From Microbacterium gallinarum (GTDB taxonomy: Bacteria; Actinomycetota; Actinomycetes; Actinomycetales; Microbacteriaceae), in the NCBI RefSeq assembly GCF_014837165.1, contig NZ_JACSPM010000001.1:215618-279617 (forward strand): a stretch of DNA of 64,000 nt. The letters run 5' to 3'. Each line of letters opens with the position of its first letter. The first letter of the stretch is position 1. A program made the translations under genes and the position numbers. Below are positions 27,806 to 37,942 of the stretch, piece after piece. The notes beneath the pieces were generated by a model. The model had not been told where the DNA came from. It ran no database searches and was given only the letters and a program-made list of their open reading frames with translations.

Positions 27806-28465
27806 CTACGAAGCGACCGCCTCGGGGGCTGCCTGCGTCGTGAGCGAGATCACGCCGTAGTCCCAGCCCTTGCGGCGGTACACGACGCTCGGGTGGTCGG
27901 TGCGGGCGTCGACGAACAGGAAGAAGTCATGGCCGACCAGCTCCATGCGGTCGACGGCCTCCTCCACCGACATCCATTCCGGCTCGAACTCCTTCGTGCG
28001 GATGACGACGGGCGTGTAGCCCTCCTCCTCCTCGTTGCCGGTGATGATCGGGATCTCGCCGGTCGCGACGGCGCGGAGCACGTCGACGGATGCCGGCTGC
28101 AGATCGATCCCCTGGATGGCGCCGCTTCCCTTGTCGAGCTTCGCGCCTCGCGGGTGGTTGCGAGCGTCCACGCGCTTGTCCTTCGCGCGTCGCAGCTGTT
28201 CGCACAGCTTGTCGACCGCGAGATCGAGCGCAGTGAACTTGTCACCGTCAGTGGCCTCGGCCCGAACGATCGGGCCCTTTCCGGTGAGCGTCAGTTCGAC
28301 CGTGTCGTCCTCCACACGTCCGTTGTGATACGCGCGGTGAGTGACCTTGACGTCCACGCGCTGAGCGCGCGGAGCGAGGTGTTCGATGCGGGCGGCCTTG
28401 TCTTCGACGACCGAGCGGAAGCGATCTGTGATCCCCACTCCCACGCCGACGATGCTGGTTTCCAT
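27806..28465 (-). CDS. hpf: Long-form ribosome hibernation-promoting factor
   Basis: 219 aa: N-terminal HPF/YfiA ribosome-binding domain (METSIVGVGVGITDRFRSVVEDKAARIEHLAP through about 105) and C-terminal dimerisation domain (PIITGNEEEEGYTPVVIRTKEFEPEWMSVEEAVDRMELVGHDFFLF). The long form dimerises 70S ribosomes into inactive 100S particles in stationary phase. A near-perfect Shine-Dalgarno AAGGAGGT (complement of 28471-28478) sits 5 bp before the ATG. It follows the secA-comF-mtr neighbourhood order of mycobacteria (Rv3241c). Confidence 0.95.
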   Translation of the reverse strand: METSIVGVGVGITDRFRSVVEDKAARIEHLAPRAQRVDVKVTHRAYHNGRVEDDTVELTLTGKGPIVRAEATDGDKFTALDLAVDKLCEQLRRAKDKRVDARNHPRGAKLDKGSGAIQGIDLQPASVDVLRAVATGEIPIITGNEEEEGYTPVVIRTKEFEPEWMSVEEAVDRMELVGHDFFLFVDARTDHPSVVYRRKGWDYGVISLTTQAAPEAVAS

Positions 28466-28552
28466 CCCTGACCTCCTTGTTCCGGTCCACCCGGCCAAGG
28501 GCGGACCATCAGTCGCCTTGTCCCCCCACGCTATCCCGGTGGGGGGCACCTG

Positions 28553-29251
28553 TCACCTGTGAGTTTCCGATGCGACGGACCCGGATGCGCCAGCGCTCAT
28601 CCGGCGCGGAGTTGCGGCCACCGTGGCGGCTCCGATCACGCCGGCACCGGCCTCGCGGAGCGCCCGCACCGCTTCCGCGAGCGTGACGCCGGTCGTCACG
28701 ACATCGTCGATCAGGATGACGCGGAGGGACGCGGCATCCCTCGAGATCATGCTCTTCGCGACGTTCGCGCGCCGCTGATCGCGACCGAGCCCCCGCTGAT
28801 CGGCGGTGCGCCGGACCGTCTGCAGCAGGTGTCTCACCGGCAGCCCCGCACGGCGCGCCAGCAGGTCGGGTACACGGTAGCCGCGGCGGCGGAACGAGGC
28901 GCGCGAGGTCGGCAAGGGCACGAGCACAGCGCCGGGCTCTGCGAACACCGCGACGGCCGCGCGCAGTGCCGGAGCGAGCGCCCTCACGAGCGGCGTGCGG
29001 CCCTCTTCCTTGACCGCCCGCACGATCCGCGCCGCCACCCCCTCGAACCGCAGACCGCTGCACACCGGGACTGCGCCACCGGCAGCATCCACCCACCGCG
29101 TGCCGACCCGTGGCGCGAGCGCGGGCCGGCACTCCTCGCAGATGTCGGCATCGGGCGCACCGCAGCCCGCGCACATGACGGGGAGGAGAAGGGCGAGCGC
29201 GTCGGCGATCGCCGCGCCCACGACGGATCGGGTCGGCGGGTGCGAGGTCAT
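28553..29251 (-). CDS. ComF family phosphoribosyltransferase-like protein
   Basis: 232 aa. An N-terminal zinc ribbon (CAGCGAPDADICEEC, residues about 21-35) precedes a type I phosphoribosyltransferase domain with VLVPLPTSRASFRRRGY and the PRPP-binding VILIDDVVTTGVTLAEA near 190-206. ComF/GntX proteins are linked to DNA uptake in naturally competent bacteria and to purine-type salvage elsewhere; the biochemical role is unsettled. The upstream in-frame extension is basic and not domain-like, so the ATG at MTSHPPT was chosen. Confidence 0.9.
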   Translation of the reverse strand: MTSHPPTRSVVGAAIADALALLLPVMCAGCGAPDADICEECRPALAPRVGTRWVDAAGGAVPVCSGLRFEGVAARIVRAVKEEGRTPLVRALAPALRAAVAVFAEPGAVLVPLPTSRASFRRRGYRVPDLLARRAGLPVRHLLQTVRRTADQRGLGRDQRRANVAKSMISRDAASLRVILIDDVVTTGVTLAEAVRALREAGAGVIGAATVAATPRRMSAGASGSVASETHR

Positions 29252-29343
29252 GCGCCCGAGTGTGAGGCGGAGCGGGATGCCGCGCCGGCCGTGCGGCGCA
29301 TCCGGTGACCTCCCCGCACAGGAGCCTGCCTGGGGAGGAGCCG

Positions 29344-31029
29344 CTACTCGGGTGCGCCCTGCTGCGTGGCGAGCAGGAGCACATCGGACGCCGTCGGCTG
29401 CCAGCCCGTACCGCGCTTGACGTAGAGCGTGCCGTCGTCGGCGCGCAGCCGCGCGCTCGAGAGCGACGTGCCCCCGGCGATGGTCACCATCCCCGCCGAC
29501 GCCGAGCTCCGCGTGCCCGCGCCGCCGACGACCTGCTCGAGGATCGAGGATCCCTCGGCATCGCCCGAGAGCACCCCGACCGAACCGTCGTCGAGCCACG
29601 CGAGTCCGATCCCGTTCGAGACCTCGGCGAGCTGCACCGGATCACCCAGGCGCACCGGGACCTGATCATCCGTCTCGCGCACCACCCCGGCGACCCACAG
29701 CGCGCCGCGGCCACCGGCGGACACGATCGCAGCGACCCTGGTCCCGTCCCGCGACACCGCCATCGCCGTGATCGACATCGAGCCCGACCACGCGTCGGCG
29801 ACATCGACGGCGGTGAGGTCCGGCAGGATGACGCGGACCGCGGCCGGCTCGTCGCGCGGCACGCTCCAGACCATGCCGAAGGGATCGATCGACGGATCGA
29901 CCAGGCCCGGCCGGGAGTCGACGACCTCGAAGGTCTCATCGTCGCGGAATCGCATCACCTCGCCCGTTTCGAGACGGGCGGCCGCCACATCGCGGTCGGG
30001 CGCGAGCTGCAGTGCGAGGGGCGAGTACTGCTCGACCAGCGGCGAGATGCCGGGCACCGGGTCAAGGGTCTCCCCACCGGTGATGAATCCGAAGCCGTCT
30101 GCGGTCAGGACGAGCGGCGCGCCGGGTACGCGCGTGGAGCGCACGCGCACGGCTTCGGCATCGATCGGCACGGAATCGACGGTGAGCTCGACGTCGGTGA
30201 TGTTGGCCGTGCGCAGACTCTCGAGGAGCTGCGTGTACATGCGGTCGAGGGCCTGGGGATCGGCCGAGAGAGCCGCCTCGTTGAGGTCGACCTGCGCGAC
30301 GTTGCCGGTGACGGGTACGGCGGGCGCCACCTCGACGCTCTCGGGGAACGCCGACTGCACCGAGTCGGTGAGCCACGCGCTCGGCGGCCCGTCCACCAGT
30401 GCCCGCGCGACGCGACCGGCCGAGTTGGTGGTCGGGAACCACCGCGCGTCTGGCACGAGGTACTGCCACGACGGGTCGAAGTACATGACGCCGTAGCGGT
30501 GGAACACCCGGGGGAAGACGTTCTCGTCGAGCACGACGCCGTCGGGCGCGAGGCTGATGCGCCACTCCCCGCCCTCCTGGACGAGCTCGAACGGCAGCAC
30601 CCTCTCGCCCACCGCGGCGCGCTCGTACGTGCCCAGGTCGTCGACCGTCGCGATAGCGGTGACCGCGAGCTCGACGTTGCCCTCGGATGTCTCCCTCGGC
30701 ACGCGATCCTCGAGCACGTCGATGGTCACTGCTGCCTCGGGGTTCCACACTCTCGCGAACTCCTCGGTCAGGAACTCGCGTGCGCGGTCCCACCTCGCCC
30801 CGAGGCCCGGCCCGGAGCCGGCCCGCACGAATCCCTCGACGATCTGCACCGGCGTCGCGCCCGGCTGCGGGCTGTCAGGCAGGAGGAACGAGATCTCCTC
30901 GTCGTCGGGCGCATCCGCCGTGCCGAGTCCGTAGTTGATCCGGCCGCTCGTGGGCAGGCCCGCGCAGGCGGTGAGCATCAGGGCGAGCAGGGTGATGAGT
31001 GCGATCGGGATGCTGCGGCGCCGGGTCAT
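29344..31029 (-). CDS. lpqB: Lipoprotein LpqB, MtrAB accessory factor
   Basis: 561 aa. The signal peptide (MTRRRSIPIALITLLALML) ends in a lipobox TAC near residue 22, so the protein is lipid-anchored outside the cytoplasmic membrane. A GerMN domain (about 180-310) precedes a six-bladed LpqB beta-propeller. LpqB binds the sensor domain of MtrB and tunes MtrA signalling in cell-division and envelope control. The start overlaps the mtrB stop by 4 bp, giving an mtrA-mtrB-lpqB operon. Confidence 0.95.
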   Translation of the reverse strand: MTRRRSIPIALITLLALMLTACAGLPTSGRINYGLGTADAPDDEEISFLLPDSPQPGATPVQIVEGFVRAGSGPGLGARWDRAREFLTEEFARVWNPEAAVTIDVLEDRVPRETSEGNVELAVTAIATVDDLGTYERAAVGERVLPFELVQEGGEWRISLAPDGVVLDENVFPRVFHRYGVMYFDPSWQYLVPDARWFPTTNSAGRVARALVDGPPSAWLTDSVQSAFPESVEVAPAVPVTGNVAQVDLNEAALSADPQALDRMYTQLLESLRTANITDVELTVDSVPIDAEAVRVRSTRVPGAPLVLTADGFGFITGGETLDPVPGISPLVEQYSPLALQLAPDRDVAAARLETGEVMRFRDDETFEVVDSRPGLVDPSIDPFGMVWSVPRDEPAAVRVILPDLTAVDVADAWSGSMSITAMAVSRDGTRVAAIVSAGGRGALWVAGVVRETDDQVPVRLGDPVQLAEVSNGIGLAWLDDGSVGVLSGDAEGSSILEQVVGGAGTRSSASAGMVTIAGGTSLSSARLRADDGTLYVKRGTGWQPTASDVLLLATQQGAPE

Positions 31030-32741
31030 GACGCACCTCCCCGGGGCGCGGCATCCCGAGCCCCCGCCGCGTCCTGACGAAGCACCTGGATGGGCTGGGT
31101 CAGCCCGAGGTCTTCGACCATGCCGACGGAGTCGTCGCCGGGATCCAAGGGGATCGGCGAGGGGCCGACCAGCGGTCCGCCGCTGCGGGGCAGCGTGAGG
31201 ACGAAGTTCGTGCCGCGCCCGAGCTCCGACCACACGGCCAGCTCTCCGCCGTGGAGCCGCGCGTCGCCGAGGGCGATCGAGAGCCCGAGACCCGTGCCGC
31301 CGATCGTGCGCGTGCGCGAGGGGTCGGCGCGCCAGAACCGGTCGAAGACGCGCTCCACCTCGTCCTGCTTCATGCCGAGGCCGTAGTCGCGCACGCCGAG
31401 CGCCACCGCCTGCTGGTTGCTGTCGACGGTGACGACGATCGGGCGGCCCTCGCCGTGCTCGATGGCGTTGCCGAGGAGATTGCGCACCACGCGGCGCACG
31501 CGGCGCGGGTCCATGTCGACCGGCGAGTACCCGCCCGGAGCGACGAGGCGCACATCGCTGCCGTGCTGCTCGGCGAGCTGCTCCATCGAGGCGATGACGT
31601 CTTCCGCGAGGTGGGCGAGGCTCGTCGCCTCCAGCTCGAGCTGCACCGAGCCTGCGTCGTAGCGGCTGATCTCGAGCAGGTCGGTCAGGAGCGTCTCGAA
31701 CCGCTGCACCTGGTTGTTGAGCAGTTCGGCGGCCCGGGCGGTCGCCGGGTCGAAGTCCTCGCGCTGGTCGTTGATCATGTCGGCGGCGAGGCGGATCGTC
31801 GTGAGCGGCGTGCGCAGCTCGTGCGACACGTCCGACACGAAGCGCTGCTGCACGAGCGAGAGGTCGGCCAGCTCCTTGATCTGCGACTCGATGCTGTCGG
31901 CCATCGCGTTGAAGGAGCGCCCCAGCGTCGCCAGCTCGTCCTCGCCCCGCACCGGCAGGCGCACCCCGAGTTCTCCGGCCGCGAGCTTCGCACTGGTGTC
32001 GGCCGCCTCGCCGATCGGCGTAGTCACCGAGCGCAGCACGAACCACGCGATCCCGCTGATGAGCAGCACCAGCCCGATGCCGACGATCCACAGCGTGCTC
32101 TGGACGAACCTGAGGGTCTGCGGCGCGTTCTCGAGGTCGTACGCGAGGTAGAGCTCGTACGCGGCCACGCCCGGAACGGTCAGCTGCTGTCCCACGACGA
32201 TGCCGGGCACCGTGGAGCCGTCGTCGGTGGGCATGGCGATCGACTGCCAGACCTGCCGGTCCGCGCTCGCCCGCACCGCCTCGCGCAGCGACTCGCTGAT
32301 CGAGTCCTCGAAGCGCAGGTTGCTGGTGAAGTCCTGGGGTGCCGACGGCGCCGGCGGACCGATGCGGAACGCCGCCCGCATGTCACTGGACGACTGCGCC
32401 GCGAGCGTGCTCTGCACGAGGATCATCACGTTCTGCAGCTGAACGCTGTCGCTCTGCGCGGTCGCGCTGTCGAGCGTCGTCTGCGCGGCGGACGACCCCC
32501 GCAGCGCGTCCTGCAGCACCTGGTCCTTGCGCGAGACGAAGAGGTCGTTCTGGATCGCGAGTGCCATCCACACGCACGCCACGATCACGGCGAGCGCGGT
32601 GAGACCGAACGTGACCAGGATGGTGCGGAACCGCAGCGACCGTCGCCACAGCGCGGCGATGTTGCCCGGCCAGGCACTCCAGTCGCGCCATCCCGTGAGC
32701 GGTGTGCGGGTGGCCGTCACCCCCGTGATCGGGGCCGTCAT
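31026..32741 (-). CDS. mtrB: Sensor histidine kinase MtrB
   Basis: 571 aa. Two transmembrane helices (about 42-64 and 223-245) flank an extracytoplasmic sensor region, followed by HAMP, HisKA with FVSDVSHELRTPLTTIRLAADM near 310, and HATPase with DYGLGMKQDEVERVFDRFWR and GTGLGLSI. It phosphorylates MtrA and coordinates cell-wall turnover with division. Seven bases separate it from mtrA. Confidence 0.96.
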   Translation of the reverse strand: MTAPITGVTATRTPLTGWRDWSAWPGNIAALWRRSLRFRTILVTFGLTALAVIVACVWMALAIQNDLFVSRKDQVLQDALRGSSAAQTTLDSATAQSDSVQLQNVMILVQSTLAAQSSSDMRAAFRIGPPAPSAPQDFTSNLRFEDSISESLREAVRASADRQVWQSIAMPTDDGSTVPGIVVGQQLTVPGVAAYELYLAYDLENAPQTLRFVQSTLWIVGIGLVLLISGIAWFVLRSVTTPIGEAADTSAKLAAGELGVRLPVRGEDELATLGRSFNAMADSIESQIKELADLSLVQQRFVSDVSHELRTPLTTIRLAADMINDQREDFDPATARAAELLNNQVQRFETLLTDLLEISRYDAGSVQLELEATSLAHLAEDVIASMEQLAEQHGSDVRLVAPGGYSPVDMDPRRVRRVVRNLLGNAIEHGEGRPIVVTVDSNQQAVALGVRDYGLGMKQDEVERVFDRFWRADPSRTRTIGGTGLGLSIALGDARLHGGELAVWSELGRGTNFVLTLPRSGGPLVGPSPIPLDPGDDSVGMVEDLGLTQPIQVLRQDAAGARDAAPRGGAS

Positions 32742-32748
32742 CGTGACC

Positions 32749-33429
32749 TCAGACGACGGCGCCGGCGCGGTAGCCCACGCCGCGCACCGTGGTCACGATC
32801 TTCGGGTTGTCGGGGTCGAGCTCGACCTTCGCGCGCAGACGCTGCACGTGGACGTTCACGAGGCGCGTGTCGGCCTTGTAGTGGTAGCCCCAGACCTGTT
32901 CGAGGAGCATCTCGCGCGAGAACACCTGCTGCGGCTTCGACGCGAGCGCGACGAGCAGCTCGAACTCGAGCGGGGTCAGGGCGATGGGGGTGTCGCCGCG
33001 ACGCACCTCGTGCGCGGCGACGTCGACCGTCAGGTCGCCGATGCGCAGGTGGTCGTTCGCGGGCTGACTCGCAGGGCGCAGCCGGGTCTTGATCCGCGCG
33101 ACGAGCTCCTTCGGGTTGAACGGCTTGACGATGTAGTCGTCGGCGCCCGACTCGAGGCCCTTCACGACGTCGGCGGTGTCGGTGCGCGCGGTCAGCATGA
33201 TGATCGGGATGCCGGACTCGGCGCGCACGCGGGTGCAGATCTCGATGCCGTCCATGCCCGGGAGCATGAGGTCGAGGAGGATGAGATCGGGCCGCTCGGT
33301 GCGCCACGCGTCCACGGCCTTCGCCCCGTCTGCGCAGAACGCGGTGTCGAACCCCTCGGTGCGCAGCACGATGCCGATCATCTCGGCGAGGGCGGTGTCG
33401 TCGTCGACCACCAGGATGCGTGAAGTCAT
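32749..33429 (-). CDS. mtrA: Response regulator MtrA
   Basis: 226-aa OmpR-type regulator. The phospho-acceptor aspartate is in PDLILLDLMLPGMDG (about 50-64), K101 region FNPKELVARI, and the C-terminal winged helix ends with VWGYHYKADTRLVNVHVQRLRAKVE. MtrA activates or represses cell-division and resuscitation-factor genes and binds the replication origin in mycobacteria. First gene of the mtrA-mtrB-lpqB operon. Confidence 0.97.
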   Translation of the reverse strand: MTSRILVVDDDTALAEMIGIVLRTEGFDTAFCADGAKAVDAWRTERPDLILLDLMLPGMDGIEICTRVRAESGIPIIMLTARTDTADVVKGLESGADDYIVKPFNPKELVARIKTRLRPASQPANDHLRIGDLTVDVAAHEVRRGDTPIALTPLEFELLVALASKPQQVFSREMLLEQVWGYHYKADTRLVNVHVQRLRAKVELDPDNPKIVTTVRGVGYRAGAVV

Positions 33430-33661
33430 CGCGCGGTTCGTCCTTCTTGTCGGGCACGCAGGGCACGGCGTGTTCGGCGCCGTCCCCCTGCGCTCCCCAC
33501 AGAGTAGTGGACCCCGCCTGAGGAGCGGCCCAAGACGAACCGTGATGCCGCCGAACGTCGGTCATGAACGCCCTGGGAGCCCTCGGCGGATGTGACACGA
33601 TAGGGATCAGCCAGCGAGGCGCTCCGCCCCATGCGGACAGCCCGATCCAGAGAGGGAGACC
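33430..33661. other. Divergent intergenic region upstream of mtrA
   Basis: No gene seen. For mtrA a possible -10 is TACTCT on the minus strand (complement of 33501-33506), which sits inside a CCAC/GTGG inverted repeat (33497-33510). For the rightward operon a GATAGGGAT stretch near 33600 could be a -10, leaving a roughly 50-base leader. Both are weak assignments. Confidence 0.3.
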
Positions 33662-35041
33662 GTGACCGCCTATCCGGCTTGGACACCGGCATCCCGCCCG
33701 GGCATCATCCCCCTGCACCCGCTCCCGTTCGGAACGATCCTGGGCCGCTCGTTCTCGGCGCTCCGCCAGAACCCGCGCGTGCTGCTCGGGTTCGCGCTGG
33801 TCGTGCAGACGCTCGCCTACCTCATCGTGACGGCGGCCATCGTGGGTGTCGCATGGGCATCGTTCACGCGGCTCGACACGCTGCGGTTCGGCACCGAGGA
33901 GTTCGAGGCCGTCATGGCCGGGTCGGTCGCGATCACGCTGATCGCCGGCCTGGTGCTCGGGCTCGCCGCCGGTGCGCTCGGCGTCATCGTGCAGGGCATC
34001 GTGGTCATCGAGGTCGCCCACGCGGCGGTGGCGGAGAAGCTGCGGCTCTCCGCACTGTGGCGACAGCTGAGGCCGGTCGTGTGGCGGCTCATCGGCTACA
34101 CGCTGCTTCTCACGCTCGCCGTGGTCATCGTGACGGGTGCCGTGGTCGCCGCGATCGTCGGCATCGCGATCGCGGCGGGCCCCTTGGCCATCCTCTTCAC
34201 GGTGATGGCGATCCTCGCCGCCATCCCGCTGACGCTGTGGCTGATGATCAAGCTGCTTCTCGCGCCGTCGGCGATCATCCTCGAGCACGCCACGATCGGC
34301 CAGGCGATCGCCCGCTCCTGGCGGCTGACGCGCGGGCGCTTCTGGCCCGCACTCGGCGTGATCATCCTGATCTCGCTGGTCTTCGGGTTCGTCGCCCAGA
34401 TCGTCAGCGTGCCGTTCAGCTTCCTGAGCACCGGGCTCACCACCGTCATCGCCCCGACCGGTGACCCCGAGCCCTCCGCGATCATCGCGATGATCGTGGT
34501 GCTGCTGCTCACCCAGGTGGTCACGCTGCTGCTGCAGTCGGTGGCCGTGGTCGTTCAGTCGACGGCGACCGCGATCATCTACATCGACTGCCGCATGCGG
34601 CACGAAGGGCTCGACCTCGACCTGCTCGCCTATGTCGAGCGGCGGGACGCCGGCGCCACCGCGCTGCCCGACCCGTACCGCGAGCACATCGGCCGCGCCG
34701 TCGCGCCACGGCTGCCGCAGCCCGCCTACGCCGTGCCCCCGGGATACCCTCCCACCCACGGTCAGCCGCCGGTGTACGGCCAGGCGCCGTATGGCCAGGC
34801 GCCGTACGGCCAGGCGCCCGCCGCGCCGTACGGTCAGGCGCCCGCGTATGCGGGCGGGTACGCCGCACCGCAGCAGCCGTACGGGCACGCACCCGTGACG
34901 CCGCCGCACGCGCCCGTCGCACAGCCCGCGCCGGCACCGCAGGCGGCGCCGACCGAGGAGCACCCCGCGCCGGCGCCGACCACCTGGACCGCGCCCGGCA
35001 CCCCGGCCGACGGCGTCGACCGAGAGTCGCCGTGGGCTTGA
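33662..35041 (+). CDS. Polytopic membrane protein with PYGQA repeat tail
   Basis: 459 aa, GTG start after GAGAGGGAGA. About six to seven hydrophobic segments (residues 35-60, 80-110, 140-200, 240-300) form a glycerophosphodiester-phosphodiesterase-membrane-domain-like core; the C-terminal 110 residues are Pro/Gln/Tyr/Ala-rich with four YGQAP units. It heads a five-gene operon whose other members are DUF4129, DUF4350, MoxR and DUF58, the usual companions of this protein in Microbacteriaceae. Function unknown; probably a membrane component of a cell-envelope complex (inference). Confidence 0.85.
   Translation: MTAYPAWTPASRPGIIPLHPLPFGTILGRSFSALRQNPRVLLGFALVVQTLAYLIVTAAIVGVAWASFTRLDTLRFGTEEFEAVMAGSVAITLIAGLVLGLAAGALGVIVQGIVVIEVAHAAVAEKLRLSALWRQLRPVVWRLIGYTLLLTLAVVIVTGAVVAAIVGIAIAAGPLAILFTVMAILAAIPLTLWLMIKLLLAPSAIILEHATIGQAIARSWRLTRGRFWPALGVIILISLVFGFVAQIVSVPFSFLSTGLTTVIAPTGDPEPSAIIAMIVVLLLTQVVTLLLQSVAVVVQSTATAIIYIDCRMRHEGLDLDLLAYVERRDAGATALPDPYREHIGRAVAPRLPQPAYAVPPGYPPTHGQPPVYGQAPYGQAPYGQAPAAPYGQAPAYAGGYAAPQQPYGHAPVTPPHAPVAQPAPAPQAAPTEEHPAPAPTTWTAPGTPADGVDRESPWA
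34781..34850 (+). repeat. YGQAP-coding short tandem repeats
   Basis: Four close copies of a 15-bp unit with the core GGCCAGGCGCC, giving YGQAP in tandem with one interruption. Could vary in number between strains. Confidence 0.7.
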
Positions 35042-35736
35042 GCGCCGTCCTCGCGCTGGGCGCCGTGGTGACGTCGGTCGCGCCGCGCCGCGCCGCCGAC
35101 GCCGGTCCGCTGACGCCCGACGGCGATGAGGCGCGCCGCTGGGCCGAGCAGGAGCTGTCCGACCCGGTCTACGACATCGCCGAGCCGACGCCCTTCGACC
35201 GGATCGCCCGCGCCGTCGCCGACTTCTTCGAGCGGCTCTTCGCGACCGAGCTCTCCGGCGAATGGGGCCCCGCGGTCGCCGTCGTCGCGGCGATCGTGGT
35301 GCTCATCCTGATCGGGGTCGCGTTCGCGCTCTGGGGAATCCCGCGTTCCTCGCGTCGCGCTCATGCCCCGTCGCCCTCGCTGTTCGGCGAGGCCGAGGTC
35401 CGCTCCGCCGCCGAGCTCCGGTCGGCAGCGGCGTCCCACGCGCGCAAGGCCGAGTGGGACGCGGCGATCGTGCTGCACTTCCGCGCGCTGGCGCGGGGAT
35501 GCAGCGAACGCGGGGTCGTCGAGACGCCTCCCGGCGCGACGGTCCACGCCTTCGCGCGCGCGGCTGCGCGCGTGTTCCCCCATCTCGCCGACGAGCTGGA
35601 GAGGTCGGCGACCGCCTTCGACGACGTGCGCTATCTGCGGCGCCCCGGAACCGCCGCCCTCTACCGGCAGGTGGCCGAGACCGACAGCGCCGTCGTCGCC
35701 GCGAAGCCGCTCGTCGCCGCAGAGGTCCCGGCATGA
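35032..35736 (+). CDS. DUF4129 domain membrane protein
   Basis: 234 aa, GTG start overlapping the previous gene by 10 bp. A signal-anchor-like segment lies at residues 1-20, a second helix at about 83-105 (VAVVAAIVVLILIGVAFALWG), then the DUF4129 region (SAASHARKAEWDAAIVLHFRALARGCSERGVV..FDDVRYLRRPG). DUF4129 occurs next to MoxR/DUF58 in actinobacteria and is sometimes fused to transglutaminase domains. Coupled to the next gene by ATGA. Confidence 0.85.
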   Translation: MGLSAVLALGAVVTSVAPRRAADAGPLTPDGDEARRWAEQELSDPVYDIAEPTPFDRIARAVADFFERLFATELSGEWGPAVAVVAAIVVLILIGVAFALWGIPRSSRRAHAPSPSLFGEAEVRSAAELRSAAASHARKAEWDAAIVLHFRALARGCSERGVVETPPGATVHAFARAAARVFPHLADELERSATAFDDVRYLRRPGTAALYRQVAETDSAVVAAKPLVAAEVPA

Positions 35737-36943
35737 CGGCCGTCGACGCGCCGCCGGTCAACGCCGGACCGCCCCCTTCCCCGGGGCGCGCTCCCCGTGT
35801 GACGACGTGGATCCTCATCGCCGTGGCGCTGCTGGCCATCGGCGGCATCGGCGCCGTGATCGCCGCGGCTGGAGAGTGGGCGGAGCGCGACGCGCTCGAT
35901 CCCCAGTCGGCCGGTCCGACCGGCACCCGGGCGCTCGTCGAGGTGCTCCGCGACCAGGGCGTCGCGGTGCGCGTGGTACGCGATCATGTCGGCGCGGGCT
36001 CCGCGCTCGACGGGGGGCCGGCGACGCTCGTGCTCCCCGACACCCCGGCGCTCTCCGACGACGGCCTGCAGGACCTCGTGGACCGAGCGGCGGACGTCGT
36101 GCTCATCGAGCCGCGTGCGCGATCGCTCGATCTCCTGCTTCCGGGCGCCGAGACCGCAGGGTACGCCCCCCTCGGCACCACAGACCCCGACTGCGACCTC
36201 GGTGACGCGGTGCGCTCGGGCGCGATCGAGCCGGGAATAGCGCTCATGCCGCCCGATGCGGACGCCGCCGCCACGCCCGGCTTCTCGGCGTGCTACCCGG
36301 CAGGCGACGGCTACGGGCTGCTCGTGGGGCCGCACGGTGACGGCCGCGCGGCCGCCGTCGACGGCACCGACCTCTTCACGAACGCGCGTCTCGCCGAGGA
36401 CGGCAACGCCGCGCTCGCGATCAACCTGATGGGGCGGCATCCGCTCGTCGTCTGGTATCAGCCCGGAACGGGCGACACCGACATCGCCGACACCGACCTG
36501 TCGATCGGCGAGCTGACCCCGCCGTGGGTGAGCCCTGTCATCGTGCTTGTCATCGTCGCCGGCGTCGCCGCCGGCATCTGGCGCGGACGCAGGTTCGGCC
36601 CGCTCGTGGCCGAGCGCCTTCCTGTCACGGTGCGCGCGTCCGAGACCACAGAAGGTCGCGCACGGCTCTACGCCCAGTCCCGCGACGCCCTGCACGCCGC
36701 CGACCAGCTGCGCCTCGGCGCCCTCGGCCGTCTCGGCCGGACGCTCGGCCTCGGTCCCGCCGCTTCCGCGCCCGAGATCTCCGACGCCGCCGCCGCGCGT
36801 GCGGGGGTCGACGCGGGTGCCGCGCGGCGGATCCTCATCGACGACATCCCCGTCAGCGACGCCGACCTCGTCTCCCTCAGCCTGCAGCTGCGCCACCTCG
36901 AGGACGCCGTGCACGCGGCCGTCCGTCCGGAAAGGAACCCGCG

Positions 36944-36947
<4 letters not shown>
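35733..36947 (+). CDS. DUF4350 domain membrane protein
   Basis: 404 aa. Two helices (about 27-48 and 269-290) bracket an extracytoplasmic domain (DPQSAGPTGTRALVEVLRDQGVAV onward) of GATase-like alpha/beta form, with a cytoplasmic C-terminal helical part (SRDALHAADQLRLGALGRLGRTLGL). Companion of DUF4129 and MoxR; it probably forms part of a MoxR-controlled membrane assembly (inference). Confidence 0.85.
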
Positions 36948-37933
<986 letters not shown>

Positions 37934-37942
37934 GGCCCACCC